64,000 bases of DNA from Rheinheimera texasensis DSM 17496 (GTDB lineage: Bacteria; Pseudomonadota; Gammaproteobacteria; Enterobacterales; Alteromonadaceae). The translations under genes were made by a program, and so were the position numbers. Below the pieces are notes generated by a model, which was not told the origin of the DNA, ran no database searches, and saw only the letters and a program-made list of their open reading frames with translations. The stretch spans positions 62,001-126,000 of the forward strand of contig NZ_JONU01000014.1 of the NCBI RefSeq assembly GCF_000711985.1, given 5' to 3'. Of this stretch, positions 1-8,999 are shown piece by piece. How positions within the stretch are numbered: the stretch's first letter is position 1; each line of letters starts with the position of its first letter.

Positions 1-722
1 TTAGCTGCATGGGCGCCGGTAAAAGCGCCTTTTTCGGCACCAAATAACTCGGCTTCCGCTAGGCTTTCCGGAATAGCGCCGCAGTTCAATGCGATAAATG
101 GCCCGTGCCGGCGCGGCGATAGCTGATGCAGCGCCCGCGCCGCCAGCTCTTTGCCGGTGCCGCTTTCGCCGCTGATCAGTACAGTCACATCAGTGCCGGA
201 AATACGCTGAATGCGTTGAAACAGCTGCTGCATACAAGGTGCATGACCGATGATATCCACCAGCTGCTGTTGCTCACTGAGCGCGGCACTGAGTTGCTGG
301 TTTTGTTTGCGCAGACTGCGAGCGCGCAGGCCTTTTCGGACCGCCAGCAACAGTTCTTGTCGCTTAAAGGGTTTTGCCAGATAGTCGTCGGCGCCGGCCT
401 GAATGGCTTCTACCGCATGACTGACCGAGCCGTAAGCCGTTGCGATAACAAAACCGGCGGTTGGATAATGTGTTTTGCAATAATCCAGCAGTTCCAAGCC
501 GCTTAAACTGCCGAGTTTCCAGTCGCTGAATACCAGCGCGATGTCCGGCTGTTGCTGCAATTGCAAAATAGCCGCCGGTACGCTGTCCGCATTGTAGACG
601 CGATAGCCTTCGGCCTGTAATAACTCGGTGACCAGCTGGCGCTGGCTGTGATCATCTTCCACTACCAGCAGTTGTGGTTGTTGCAATGACAACGGCTGAT
701 GTGATGTTTGTGAGAGAGTCAT
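1..722 (-). CDS. Sigma-54-dependent response regulator, NtrC family (partial, C-terminus outside window)
   Basis: A phosphorylation-controlled activator of sigma-54 promoters. The first ~125 residues form a receiver domain with the acidic pair in VEDD, the likely phospho-acceptor Asp67 in SDWKLG, and the conserved Lys in LAKPF. An AAA+ domain follows, with Walker A GESGTGKE and the sigma-54-contacting GAFTGA loop, which lies at the window edge, so about half of the AAA+ domain and any HTH are missing. The start ATG overlaps the stop of the histidine kinase (ATGA), so the two genes are translationally coupled and clearly a cognate pair. The target genes are unknown. The lipoprotein divergent from the kinase is a positional candidate, although I could not find a convincing -24/-12 promoter in front of it. 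Confidence 0.93.
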   Translation of the reverse strand, partial: MTLSQTSHQPLSLQQPQLLVVEDDHSQRQLVTELLQAEGYRVYNADSVPAAILQLQQQPDIALVFSDWKLGSLSGLELLDYCKTHYPTAGFVIATAYGSVSHAVEAIQAGADDYLAKPFKRQELLLAVRKGLRARSLRKQNQQLSAALSEQQQLVDIIGHAPCMQQLFQRIQRISGTDVTVLISGESGTGKELAARALHQLSPRRHGPFIALNCGAIPESLAEAELFGAEKGAFTGAHAA

Positions 723-2122
723 TGGTTGATCTCCGTGCCCAGCCTGATTTGCGCCAACACGCCGCCTCCCGGTCTGTTTTGCAGCTCAATATCGCCCAGG
801 TAATACATTTGCAGCAGGCGCTGCGCCAGATAAAGCCCCATACCGGCGCCTTCGGCTTTACTGCTGATATGGGGCTGAAACAGGCTCGCGGCAACGGTTG
901 GGCTCAGGCCTGGGCCCTGATCTGTAACCTGAAAATAAATGCCGTCGGTTGCCTGCCACAACTTCAGGTAAACAGTACCCGGTTGTGGGCTGGCCTCCAC
1001 GGCATTACTGACCAGCACATGCAGAATAAAACGCAGTTCCGCTTCCGCGCCGCGGCAACTGAGCGTTGGTGCGTCCAGTTGCAGTTGTTGTGCAGAGAAT
1101 TCCAGACAAAGGTCCTGCAGCACGGCTTTGAGTGCCACCGGCGTGCTGCGGTCAACGCCCTGACAGCTCAGCGTCAATAGAGTGCTTAACGTGCGGTTGA
1201 TATGCTGCATTTTTTGCTCAATCAGCTGCTGCAAGGCCGGGTCGTTGCCGGAGACCTGCTCAAGCGCCAGAGCCATGGTATGAATCGGGTTTCTGAGCGC
1301 ATGTACCAGACCGCGGCTCATTTCGCCGAGTTCGACCAGCTGCTGCTGGCGGGCCAGCTCGGCTTTTTGCTGCTGCAAGGCGGCAAGTTCAGTGCTGGCT
1401 AAATTAAACTGCTTCAGCGCCTGACGATATTCTGCCAGTGGCGCCTGCGTATCGAGCTGGATACCGGCTTCGCCCTGCGCGAGAGCGCGAAATCCCTGCA
1501 CCAGTCGCTGCAGCGGCTGTAACAAACGCGCACCAAACCAAAGCAGCAGCAACAGCGCTAAAGCGGTCGACAGCGCCAGCGCCAGCAGCTGATAGCCGAG
1601 GTATTGATTGATCAGTTGCTGGCTGGAGCCGCTGGTTTTTAATTTAAACTGGCTGACCCAATGCTGCGGCGCTGCGCCTTGCTGTTTTAATTCAGCCAGG
1701 GTTTGTTCAAGTTGCAGGTTTAAATCCAGGTCGACCTTGGCCTTGCCATCGTCGTGCTGTTGCATTTTGACAATAGTGATGCCGTTTTCCAGTTTACGTA
1801 CTTCCACTTGCCGGTCTGGCGGCGTGTTCTGTGCAGGAGCAGTAGCCGCGGCTGGTTGCTCTGACTGGACTGAGACTTGTGGCTGGGCACCTTGGTCTGT
1901 CGTGAAGACCTGAACCGCACTGTTGGTATTAAACACAAACTGATGCTGCAGTTTTTCAGCCGTGCGGGCCAGAATGATCCGGCTCAGCGCCTGACTTTGC
2001 TCACTAAGCTCTTGCTGTAATTGTTGCTGAAACCACCACAGCGTCAGCGCCTGACTGAGGCCCATCAGCACAAATAGACTACAGACGCCGAGGATCAGGG
2101 CTTTGGGTAAACTGAATGACAT
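719..2122 (-). CDS. Sensor histidine kinase partner of the NtrC-type regulator
   Basis: A membrane-bound sensor kinase of 467 residues that should phosphorylate the downstream regulator. It has an N-terminal membrane segment (about residues 7-27), a periplasmic region with a low-complexity Gln/Ala/Pro part, a second membrane segment near residue 190 (run [18 protein letters not shown]), and a HAMP-like stretch. The H-box contains HALRNPI with the phospho-acceptor His. The ATPase domain shows the N-box [16 protein letters not shown] and [11 protein letters not shown] chose the ATG at 2122 because AGGAA precedes it by 8 bases and the membrane segment follows at once. An upstream in-frame ATG at 2275 would add 51 residues of unlikely composition. 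The signal sensed is not evident. Confidence 0.92.
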   Translation of the reverse strand: MSFSLPKALILGVCSLFVLMGLSQALTLWWFQQQLQQELSEQSQALSRIILARTAEKLQHQFVFNTNSAVQVFTTDQGAQPQVSVQSEQPAAATAPAQNTPPDRQVEVRKLENGITIVKMQQHDDGKAKVDLDLNLQLEQTLAELKQQGAAPQHWVSQFKLKTSGSSQQLINQYLGYQLLALALSTALALLLLLWFGARLLQPLQRLVQGFRALAQGEAGIQLDTQAPLAEYRQALKQFNLASTELAALQQQKAELARQQQLVELGEMSRGLVHALRNPIHTMALALEQVSGNDPALQQLIEQKMQHINRTLSTLLTLSCQGVDRSTPVALKAVLQDLCLEFSAQQLQLDAPTLSCRGAEAELRFILHVLVSNAVEASPQPGTVYLKLWQATDGIYFQVTDQGPGLSPTVAASLFQPHISSKAEGAGMGLYLAQRLLQMYYLGDIELQNRPGGGVLAQIRLGTEINQ

Positions 2123-2394
2123 GCGAATTCCTGTTGCTAAGGCTAGATGTGAGCCACTGTTATGGTTAGTTGGCAAATTCGATGCCAGTGCAGCTGAATG
2201 TTGCTGGCGATTAACCTGCTGAAATAAATCACTTTTATTAAATGAAATCAGTGGCTGCCACAGCCAGTGGCGCATATCGGCAATCTGATCTCCTCATTTC
2301 GGGATATTTTGCTGGCGTTCGCAAGCCTTAAATTTTAACTGCATGAAAAATAACAATAAAAATTATGGCATCAAACTTCCTATGGTGATGTGTC

Positions 2395-2414
2395 AGAGTC
2401 CGGCACCGGACTCT
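2395..2414. promoter_or_regulatory. Perfect palindrome in the leader of the lipoprotein gene
   Basis: AGAGTCCGGCACCGGACTCT consists of two perfectly complementary 9-base arms around CA. It ends 7 bases before the AAGGAG ribosome-binding site of the lipoprotein gene. It could be a protein operator or, once transcribed, a hairpin that affects ribosome access. There is no T-run, so it is not an intrinsic terminator. Confidence 0.6.
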
Positions 2415-2434
2415 AATTCCCAAGGAGTGAAATG

Positions 2435-2929
2435 ATGAAAAAATCTGGCCAATGTTTACCGAAGATCCTATTCCCGTTGCTGTTGTTGTCACTGACCGCC
2501 TGTGCGCAGGCTGGTGCTGTGGCTGAACCGACTGATAAAAGCCCGGACAAAGTGACCGAGAAAAAACAAACCAAAGTGCTGGTGCTGAACGACGCCTACG
2601 GCAAAACCTTTAAATGGGACAGCAGCCAAAGCCCGGCTGAACTGGAGAAAGCGCTGGCGGAACTGCCGGCCGAAAAACGCGACAAAATCCGCAAAATCGT
2701 CGAACAAATGAAGTCCACTGCACCGGGTGAGCCGCAGGTGCTGGTGAAAACGCTTGATGGTGACGATCTGGATTTGGATGTTCGGGTCATCACCGACAAA
2801 GTGGTGATGCACAAAATGGTGGCCGGCGAGGGCCATGAGTTTGAGCTGATTAAAAAATTACTGGCCAATGGTAAATTCAGCAAAGAACAGCTACAGGAGT
2901 TACAAAAACAACTCGACAGTAAATTCTGA
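2435..2929 (+). CDS. Predicted lipoprotein of unknown function
   Basis: A 164-residue secreted protein. The N-terminus MKKSGQ followed by a hydrophobic core and lipobox LTAC predicts lipid attachment at the Cys near residue 23. The mature part is Lys/Glu/Asp-rich with a repeated pattern of LxxLxxLP and helix-forming stretches (LEKALAELPAEKRDKIRKIV), and a middle segment VLVKTLDGDDLDLDVRV. I do not recognise the family. Two ATGs are adjacent (2432 and 2435); the second is 7 bases from AAGGAG and is preferred. The gene is divergent from the sensor kinase operon and is followed by a strong terminator, so it is probably monocistronic and may be an output or accessory sensor of the two-component system (inference from position only). 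Confidence 0.8.
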   Translation: MKKSGQCLPKILFPLLLLSLTACAQAGAVAEPTDKSPDKVTEKKQTKVLVLNDAYGKTFKWDSSQSPAELEKALAELPAEKRDKIRKIVEQMKSTAPGEPQVLVKTLDGDDLDLDVRVITDKVVMHKMVAGEGHEFELIKKLLANGKFSKEQLQELQKQLDSKF

Positions 2930-3018
2930 ACGGCGCTGCAGCAACGTCTGGAAACCCTGGACCTGGCGTTGCGCTGGTTAAATGCCTGTTTGATGGCCTA
3001 AACATCGGTGAAAAACGC

Positions 3019-3042
3019 AAAGGGCAGCCTGCGCTGCCCTTT
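3019..3042 (+). terminator. Intrinsic terminator, probably bidirectional
   Basis: AAAGGGCAGC and GCTGCCCTTT form a perfect 10-bp stem with a 4-base loop, followed by a T-rich tail (TTTGTGTTTGTT). It lies between the convergent lipoprotein and M2 peptidase genes. Confidence 0.85.
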
Positions 3043-3077
3043 GTGTTTGTTACACCACCAACTCAAATCACCAGCCA

Positions 3078-4922
3078 TTACCAACCACACTGGCGGCCTT
3101 TGTTTTGCTCGTCCAGATAGGCTTGCAGCGGCGCAAAATAAGCCTGAATCGCCGAAGCATCCATCTCAGGTTTGCCGGTTAAAGTGGCTAGCGCGTCCTG
3201 CCAGGGTTTGCTGGCGCCCATTTCCAGCATGGCGTTCAGCGCAGTGCCGGCTTCTTTGCTGTTATAAATGGAACAGCGGTGGATTGGACCGGCGTCTTTG
3301 GCTATTTCACACAGCGCTTTGTGGAACTGGAACTGCAGAATATGCGCGAGGAAATACCGGGTATAAGGCGTGTTGGCCGGCACGTGGAACTTGGCACCGG
3401 CATCAAAATCAGCTTCAGTCCGTGCCACTGGTGCAGACACACCCTGATATTTCTCGCGTAATTTCCACCAGGCCTCGTTGTATTGCTCTGGTTTCACCTG
3501 ACCGGAAAACACCTGCCAGCGCCACTGATCAACTAACAAACCAAAAGGCAGAAACGCCACTTTATCCAGCGCCATTTTCATTAACAGGCCAATATCTTTG
3601 GATTCGTCCGGCACTTGCTCCAGCAGGCCAATTTGCTGCAGATATTTTGGCGTGACCGATAAAGCGATGGTGTCACCGATGGCTTCGTGGAAACCGTCAT
3701 TGGCACTGTCCTGATAAAACACCGGCTGATGTTTATAGGCGCGCTGATAGAAGTTGTGTCCTAATTCGTGGTGAATCACCGCAAACTCTTCGCCGGTTTT
3801 TTCGATACACATCTTAATGCGTAAATCGTCTTTGGCGTCTAAATCCCAGGCTGACGCGTGGCAAATCACATCGCGATCGCGTGGTTTGGTGAATTGTGAG
3901 CGGGTCCAGAAGGTTTCCGGCAGTGGCGCAAAGCCCAAAGAGGTAAAGAAGCCTTCGGCGCCTTTGACCATTTTCAGCTCGTCATAACCTTTGTCTGCCA
4001 ATAATTTAGTCACGTCATAACCCGGATCTGAATTTTCCGGCGCCACTAGATCATAAATATTGCCCCAGGTTTGTGCCCACATATTGCCGAGCAAATGCGC
4101 CGGGATCGGTTTATCTTGCGGCACTTTGTCGGTGCCATATTTTTCACCAAGTTTGGCGCGTACATGGCAATGCAGCGCCTGATACAGTGGTTTGACTGCG
4201 CCCCATTGTTTGTCCAGTTCAGCAGCAAAGGCGTCGGCATCCATATCATATTTGGAGCGCCACATGGCACCGGTGTCGGCATACCCCAGCTCACGCGCCC
4301 CTTCGTTAGCAAGCTCAACCTGGCGTACATACAAAGGTTTCATCGGCGCCGCGGTGTCGTGCCAGCCTTTCCACATCTCGAGTTGTTCATCAAAGCTACG
4401 CGAACTGGCCATCACCGCCGACATTTCACCCAGTGCCATTTCTTTGCCGGCTGCATTGGTGTATTTGCCTTTGCCGTACATGGCATTGAGTTTGGCGACT
4501 ATGCCTGCGAGTTCTTCAGTTTTGGCCGGATCTTTGGGTGCGGCTAACGTCAGCGCCAGTTTCAGTTTATCCAGCTGGCGGCGGGTGTCGGCGTCAACCT
4601 GGGTGTCATTAAAACGCGCGGCTTCGTTGGCGAGCGCGACCACAGCTTCGGTCAGCTTTTTGTTGTAATCGGCCGACAGCGCTTCAGTGTCTTCCGTGAT
4701 ATAGGTGTTGGCTATCCAGTCGGCGCGGTTGACTTCCAGCAATAACTGACGGGTTTGCTCCGAGGCTTTCGCCACAAAAGCTTTGGCTTCTTCAGCGGTC
4801 GGAGCTGCGGCTTGTGCCGGAGCAACGGTGTTTGGTTCTGCGGGTTTACTGGCGGGCTGGCAACTGAGCAAAGCGCCGGCGACCAACACCGCGATGAGCG
4901 TAGGTTGGAAAGATGTTTTCAT
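3078..4922 (-). CDS. Peptidase family M2 (angiotensin-converting-enzyme-like dipeptidyl carboxypeptidase), lipoprotein
   Basis: A zinc dipeptidyl carboxypeptidase of 614 residues, which should release dipeptides from peptide C-termini in the periplasm or at the cell surface. The N-terminus MKTSFQPTLIAVLVAGALLS is a lipoprotein signal with the acylated Cys in LLSC, followed by an Ala/Pro linker. The active site HELGH lies in AVIHHELGHNFYQ, and the glutamate ligand is in NDGFHEAIGD about 25 residues later. Length and layout fit single-domain bacterial M2 enzymes. The ATG at 4922 is chosen because AGGAAC stands 6 bases upstream and the signal sequence begins there; a longer frame up to 5018 has no signal-like start. 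The gene is divergent from the paralogous pair at 5084. Confidence 0.95.
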   Translation of the reverse strand: MKTSFQPTLIAVLVAGALLSCQPASKPAEPNTVAPAQAAAPTAEEAKAFVAKASEQTRQLLLEVNRADWIANTYITEDTEALSADYNKKLTEAVVALANEAARFNDTQVDADTRRQLDKLKLALTLAAPKDPAKTEELAGIVAKLNAMYGKGKYTNAAGKEMALGEMSAVMASSRSFDEQLEMWKGWHDTAAPMKPLYVRQVELANEGARELGYADTGAMWRSKYDMDADAFAAELDKQWGAVKPLYQALHCHVRAKLGEKYGTDKVPQDKPIPAHLLGNMWAQTWGNIYDLVAPENSDPGYDVTKLLADKGYDELKMVKGAEGFFTSLGFAPLPETFWTRSQFTKPRDRDVICHASAWDLDAKDDLRIKMCIEKTGEEFAVIHHELGHNFYQRAYKHQPVFYQDSANDGFHEAIGDTIALSVTPKYLQQIGLLEQVPDESKDIGLLMKMALDKVAFLPFGLLVDQWRWQVFSGQVKPEQYNEAWWKLREKYQGVSAPVARTEADFDAGAKFHVPANTPYTRYFLAHILQFQFHKALCEIAKDAGPIHRCSIYNSKEAGTALNAMLEMGASKPWQDALATLTGKPEMDASAIQAYFAPLQAYLDEQNKGRQCGW

Positions 4923-5083
4923 ATTTGTTCCTGAGTTTTTATTATGGGTTTTTGAGCCTTGCCAGTATTGGCTTGCACGCAGGTGAAAGCAAATCTGATC
5001 AGTGTCAGCTTGTAACAATGCATTTGCATTTGCGGCACTTTCAATTTAATTTGCTGTTAGATCAATATGTTCAGGGGAAGAAC

Positions 5084-5821
5084 ATGCAGTCTCTATGGAA
5101 GTATTCATTGGTTTTGTTGGTTGGTTTTGTCCTCGGCTATCAACTGGCATCCAGTCAGCACGCTGAATTCGTGGCAAATCTGCCGCAAATCGCTGCAGCT
5201 GCAAACGGGTTGGCGCAACCAGCGCCCCGTCCGGACAACACTGCAAACCAGGTGCACACAGCCAGTGCAACACACACAGCCAGGGCAACACCCACAGCCG
5301 CTGGCCCGTCAACTGAGCAGCCCGAACCATCAGTGCAAGCAGAACCATCGATACCGTCAGAGCCAGCAAGCCCTGCTGCACAGTTGCCGGCTCTGGAAGA
5401 TTTGTGGCAACCCAACGAGCCGCTAAAAGTGGACGCCGATTGGCAAGCCACTGTCGCTGCGCAGTATCCAAAGTTTTATCAACCGATGATGACTTATGTG
5501 CCGCCACAGATTTCCGAAGCTCTGAAAAGCTTTTTGCAGGAGCAACCCGATGCAGAATGGGCTACACGGACTGAACAAAAATTGCGTGATTTTATCCAGC
5601 TGCATCCACAAGCTGCATATATTCAGCTCGACTTCGTTCGCTGCCTGCAAACCAGCTGTGAATTATTGTTGCTGGAGCGCACACCGCCAGCGGTTGCTGT
5701 GATGTTTCATCAGCTGATGCAACAGCCTTGGGCGGTCAGTCAAAGTATGAGCCGCTCTGTGGTGACCGACGACAAGATGAATCAGGTGCATATTGTGCTG
5801 CGCAATATGCCAAAAGCATAA
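5084..5821 (+). CDS. Membrane-anchored protein with C-terminal two-cysteine domain (paralogue 1)
   Basis: A 245-residue protein of unknown function. A single N-terminal membrane helix (LWKYSLVLLVGFVLGYQLA) is followed by about 80 residues of Ala/Pro/Thr/Ser/Glu-rich linker with a repeated EPS pattern, then a folded C-terminal domain of about 125 residues containing QYPKFYQ, EWATRTEQKLRDF and FVRCLQTSCELLL. The product is probably anchored in the inner membrane with the domain in the periplasm, where the two Cys could form a disulfide. The ATG at 5084 follows GGGGAAG by 4 bases. The next gene encodes a clear paralogue 19 bases downstream, so both are probably transcribed together. Confidence 0.85.
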   Translation: MQSLWKYSLVLLVGFVLGYQLASSQHAEFVANLPQIAAAANGLAQPAPRPDNTANQVHTASATHTARATPTAAGPSTEQPEPSVQAEPSIPSEPASPAAQLPALEDLWQPNEPLKVDADWQATVAAQYPKFYQPMMTYVPPQISEALKSFLQEQPDAEWATRTEQKLRDFIQLHPQAAYIQLDFVRCLQTSCELLLLERTPPAVAVMFHQLMQQPWAVSQSMSRSVVTDDKMNQVHIVLRNMPKA

Positions 5822-5840
5822 ATCAACAGGAACAAATAAG

Positions 5841-6512
5841 ATGAAGGGGCTGCCGGGTTACTCTGTGGTGTTACTGATTGGCGTGGCGATAGGTTTTGGG
5901 CTGGCGCAATTCCAGCCATCGGCTGTAGCTGTTCCGCCAGCCGCAGATGCGGCGACTGCTGTTATTGCTGCGCCAACTATTTCAGCACCATCTGCTGCAC
6001 CAGCGACGAGCACACCGGCACCGACAAAGACTACTTCCCCGGAACCGGCAGAGCCGCAGCAACAGGCCCGCCCGGCTGCACCGGCATTATCTGACCCAGC
6101 CTGGCAGCAATCGACAGTCGATGAAAGTTGGCTGGCCTTTGTTGAACAGCAGTATCCCAAGCGGCTACAGCAGGATTTGTCGGGCTTTCCGGACCCGGTA
6201 AAGCAGCAGATGCAGGCTTTTCAGCAAACCGAGGTCGATACGGATTGGGCTCTCGCCACAGAGCAGCAGTTGCAGGATTTATTGGTCACGCAACAAGAGC
6301 TGAAGTTTTTACAGGTGGAACGCGTGCAGTGCCGGCAAAATGGTTGTGAGCTGTATGGCACCTCATTGAAACCTGCCGCGCTGGATGCGCTCAATCGCCA
6401 GTTGCGTCAATTCTACTCTAAAGACACCAATACGATGATCATGGATATGACCCTGCCTGGGGCTGAGCAAGGAAATTTTTACTTGTTGTTGTCGGGCATG
6501 AAAAAAGACTGA
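5841..6512 (+). CDS. Membrane-anchored protein with C-terminal two-cysteine domain (paralogue 2)
   Basis: A 223-residue paralogue of the preceding gene with the same architecture: one N-terminal membrane helix (YSVVLLIGVAIGFGLAQF), an Ala/Pro/Thr linker, and a C-terminal domain sharing QYPKRLQ, DWALATEQQLQDL and VQCRQNGCEL. The shared skeleton is W-x5-QYPK, DxxWAxxTEQxLxD and C-x4-CEL. The two copies have diverged strongly outside these motifs, so the duplication is old. Family unknown to me. The start has CAGGAAC 12 bases upstream. The stop codon lies inside the terminator stem that follows. Confidence 0.85.
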   Translation: MKGLPGYSVVLLIGVAIGFGLAQFQPSAVAVPPAADAATAVIAAPTISAPSAAPATSTPAPTKTTSPEPAEPQQQARPAAPALSDPAWQQSTVDESWLAFVEQQYPKRLQQDLSGFPDPVKQQMQAFQQTEVDTDWALATEQQLQDLLVTQQELKFLQVERVQCRQNGCELYGTSLKPAALDALNRQLRQFYSKDTNTMIMDMTLPGAEQGNFYLLLSGMKKD

Positions 6513-6535
6513 ACCGGGTTGCGATTCAGTCTTTT
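6503..6535. terminator. Bidirectional intrinsic terminator overlapping a stop codon
   Basis: AAAAGACTGAA pairs perfectly with TTCAGTCTTTT across an 11-base loop, with A/T runs on both sides. It lies between the convergent paralogue 2 gene and the PLP-enzyme gene and should serve both strands. Confidence 0.85.
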
Positions 6536-6553
6536 GAATACTGAGCCAAAAGA

Positions 6554-7717
6554 TCAGACCTTCGCCAGCGCCTGGGCCAAATCCGCCAGCAAGTCTTCGA
6601 TATCTTCCACGCCGATACTTAAACGCACCAACTTGTCGGTAACATTGGCACGCGCCCGGTCGTCCGGCGTCATCGCGGCATGGGTGGTGCTGGCTGGATG
6701 ACAAGCCAGACTTTCTAAATCGCCTAAACTCACCGCCTGCGCGAATAATGTCAGGTTATCAAGCAGACGGGCGCAGGCGTCAAAGCCACCGTGTAGTTCC
6801 AGCGCCACCATGCCGCCAAAACCGCTGGCTGTGTCGGCAATAGCCTGATGTCCCGGATGAGCCGCTAAACCCGGGAAGTAGACTGCGGCGACTTTTTCCT
6901 GCGTGGCTAAAAATTCCGCCACCGCTTTAGCATTGTCACAATGCGCCCGCATCCGCAGTGGCAGGGTTTTTACGCCGCGTTGCAATAAATACGCTTCCTG
7001 TGGCCCCATCGGCACGCCGATATGTTTCAGCGCGACCGTGCGCACACGCTGAATAAGCGGTCCATTGCCGGCAATCACACCAGCGATAATGTCGCCGTGG
7101 CCACAAAGATATTTAGTGCCGCTGTGCATGACTAAATCCGCGCCGATGCTGAGCGGTTGAAACAGTGCCGGCGTCAGAAACGTGTTGTCACAGACTGTGA
7201 TAGCGCCAATTTGTTTGGCGACTGCGATGATTTTGCGGCTGTCGACAACTTTCAGCGTTGGGTTGGTGACAGGCTCCCACAACACCAAACGGGTATTTGG
7301 ATTGTGGCGGCTGACAAAATCATCATCTGAGCTGTAGCTGACCACTTTGACGCCGGCGCGCACTAAGGTGTTGCGCAAAAAGGCGTCGGTACCGCCATAG
7401 ACCGGGTCGATAAAAGCGACTTCGTCGCCTTGTTGTGTCAGGGCGTAGACGATAGAACTGATGGCCGCCATGCCGCTCGCGACCACCACGGCTTCGTCGG
7501 CGCCTTCTAAGGCCGCCAGTTTTTGCTCCAGCGCACTGGAAGTTGGGTTGGCAAACCGGCTGTAGATATACCCTGGGTTTTTGCCGGCAAAGCGGTCTTT
7601 GCCTTCCTGCGCTGTGCCGTAGCTGTAAGTGCTGGTCAGATATACCGGAGTATTTAAGGCGCCGGTGCTCGGGTCTGGTTGTTGGCCGGCATGGACCGCC
7701 AGCGTTTGCGTTTTCAT
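6554..7717 (-). CDS. Cys/Met-metabolism PLP enzyme (cystathionine gamma-synthase/lyase type)
   Basis: A 387-residue PLP-dependent trans-sulfuration enzyme. The Schiff-base Lys is in HSGTKYLCGHGD near residue 200, the phosphate-binding stretch SGMAAIS is present, and SRFANPTSS is the usual active-site loop. The motif YGGT fits cystathionine gamma-synthase or lyase. Methionine gamma-lyases usually carry YGCT there, so a pure methionine gamma-lyase is less likely. The exact reaction cannot be settled from sequence alone. AAGG lies 9 bases before the ATG. The gene is 140 bases downstream of the oxygenase gene on the same strand, and the upstream MetJ-like boxes suggest that both belong to the methionine regulon. 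Confidence 0.93.
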   Translation of the reverse strand: MKTQTLAVHAGQQPDPSTGALNTPVYLTSTYSYGTAQEGKDRFAGKNPGYIYSRFANPTSSALEQKLAALEGADEAVVVASGMAAISSIVYALTQQGDEVAFIDPVYGGTDAFLRNTLVRAGVKVVSYSSDDDFVSRHNPNTRLVLWEPVTNPTLKVVDSRKIIAVAKQIGAITVCDNTFLTPALFQPLSIGADLVMHSGTKYLCGHGDIIAGVIAGNGPLIQRVRTVALKHIGVPMGPQEAYLLQRGVKTLPLRMRAHCDNAKAVAEFLATQEKVAAVYFPGLAAHPGHQAIADTASGFGGMVALELHGGFDACARLLDNLTLFAQAVSLGDLESLACHPASTTHAAMTPDDRARANVTDKLVRLSIGVEDIEDLLADLAQALAKV

Positions 7718-7857
7718 TGAGTTCTACCTTGTAAACGAAGACCGGGCCAGCCGGTGATATTGCCGGCAAGCCTAGCGAATTTGTGGGAAAAAACCGAGCC
7801 ATCCGGACGCGCAGCTTGCTTGGCGGCTGTGTCCGGAAGACCAGTAAAAGTGGGTAC

Positions 7858-8874
7858 TCAGCTTGCTTGCGCCAGCTCCGGATAATGCCGGGCTGCGACG
7901 TCGCGATGCGAGCGCAAACGGCCTTTCAGCGTGTTATCGCCAACCTGGCGCAACAACGGATTGGCCGGATCTGTCGCGGGGCCTTGTGCTTCAGCCGCCA
8001 GTTCGGCGTTGAGCGGCAACACTGGTACAGTGGCATCGAGCTGCGCCGCCATAAAAAACGCCACTGAGTAGCGGTCATGCCGCTGCGGGCTGGTGACGCG
8101 GTGCGTAGTGGCTTTTAAATAGCCGTTGGAGGCCATTTCCAGCAGCTCGCCGATATTGACTACAAAGGCGCCTGGGACCGGTTCCGCCAACACCCAGCCG
8201 TCTGCGGTTTCCACTTCGAGGCCGGCTTGTTGGTCCTGCAACACCAGCGTCAGATAACCCGGATCTTTGTGTGCGCCGACGCCCTGTTTGCTGGCATTCG
8301 CAGTTGCCACAGGATAACGGACTATTTTCATGTGCTGATATGGCCCTTCCTGACCATTTAATCCAGCAATGGTGTGGTCCAGCGCATTGGCCGGTAATTC
8401 CAGTGCTTCTAACATGGCGCGCAATAGGGTGACAGTGACGTCGGTCAGTTGTTGCTGAAATGACAGCAAGGCCGGTTTTAACGCTGGTAAAGCGGTAGGC
8501 CACTGATTTGGCCCGACTAAACGGCGCCACAAAGCATTGCTGGTGGGCAGGCCCACAACTTCGTCTTCCCGCATGATGTCAAACTGCTCACGCTGATCCG
8601 GCTGACCACGCGTCAGTTCGCCGTTTAAGCGGGTGTAACCACGAAAATGCGGGGAGTTGAGCATTTGCACCTGCATTTTATCCGCCAGCGGCAAGGCAAA
8701 AAATTCGCGGCTAATTGCCAGCATTTGCTGTTGTGCTTCAAGGCTGATGCCGTGACCCGTCAGGTAGAAAAAGCCGACATCCCGGGACGCCACGCGCAGC
8801 TGGCGTAAAAACTCAGCACGGTGTTCACCCTGGTACTGCGCTAAATCCAACATCGGTAAAGTGGCTGTGGTCAT
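7858..8874 (-). CDS. 2-oxoglutarate/Fe(II)-dependent oxygenase, isopenicillin N synthase family
   Basis: A 338-residue non-haem iron oxygenase. The N-terminal DIOX_N region (DVGFFYLTGHGI) is followed by the jelly-roll domain with the iron ligands H-x-D in GAHKDPGYLT and the distal His in THRVTSPQRHDRYSVAFF, where R-x-S is the 2-oxoglutarate-binding pair. The fold is shared with isopenicillin N synthase, ACC oxidase and many small-molecule hydroxylases, so the substrate cannot be named. GGAG is placed 8 bases before the ATG. It is the first gene of a probable two-gene unit with a Cys/Met PLP enzyme, and tandem MetJ-like boxes lie about 125 bases upstream. Together these suggest a role in sulfur amino acid metabolism, but this is inference. 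Confidence 0.92.
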   Translation of the reverse strand: MTTATLPMLDLAQYQGEHRAEFLRQLRVASRDVGFFYLTGHGISLEAQQQMLAISREFFALPLADKMQVQMLNSPHFRGYTRLNGELTRGQPDQREQFDIMREDEVVGLPTSNALWRRLVGPNQWPTALPALKPALLSFQQQLTDVTVTLLRAMLEALELPANALDHTIAGLNGQEGPYQHMKIVRYPVATANASKQGVGAHKDPGYLTLVLQDQQAGLEVETADGWVLAEPVPGAFVVNIGELLEMASNGYLKATTHRVTSPQRHDRYSVAFFMAAQLDATVPVLPLNAELAAEAQGPATDPANPLLRQVGDNTLKGRLRSHRDVAARHYPELAQAS

Positions 8875-8999
8875 AAATCAACTCCGCATCTTGAGGCTGC
8901 CGTCGTATCAGTACGGCGGTCATTGCGGCGCATTTAACCAGCAGTTGAAGTGTTGAAAAAGCAGCAATTGATGCTTTATCAGATGATTTGGTTATAACT

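Noticed and set aside
2276-2431. Sigma-54 promoter for the divergent lipoprotein gene
   Set aside because: I scanned for GG-N10-GC. The nearest candidates have spacings of 8 or 9, so no convincing -24/-12 element is present.
7802-7837. TCCGGAC/GTCCGGA inverted repeat between oxygenase and PLP-enzyme genes as a terminator
   Set aside because: The T-run on the minus strand is about 10 bases beyond the stem and the loop is long, so it is not a standard intrinsic terminator. It could be a leader structure of the second gene.
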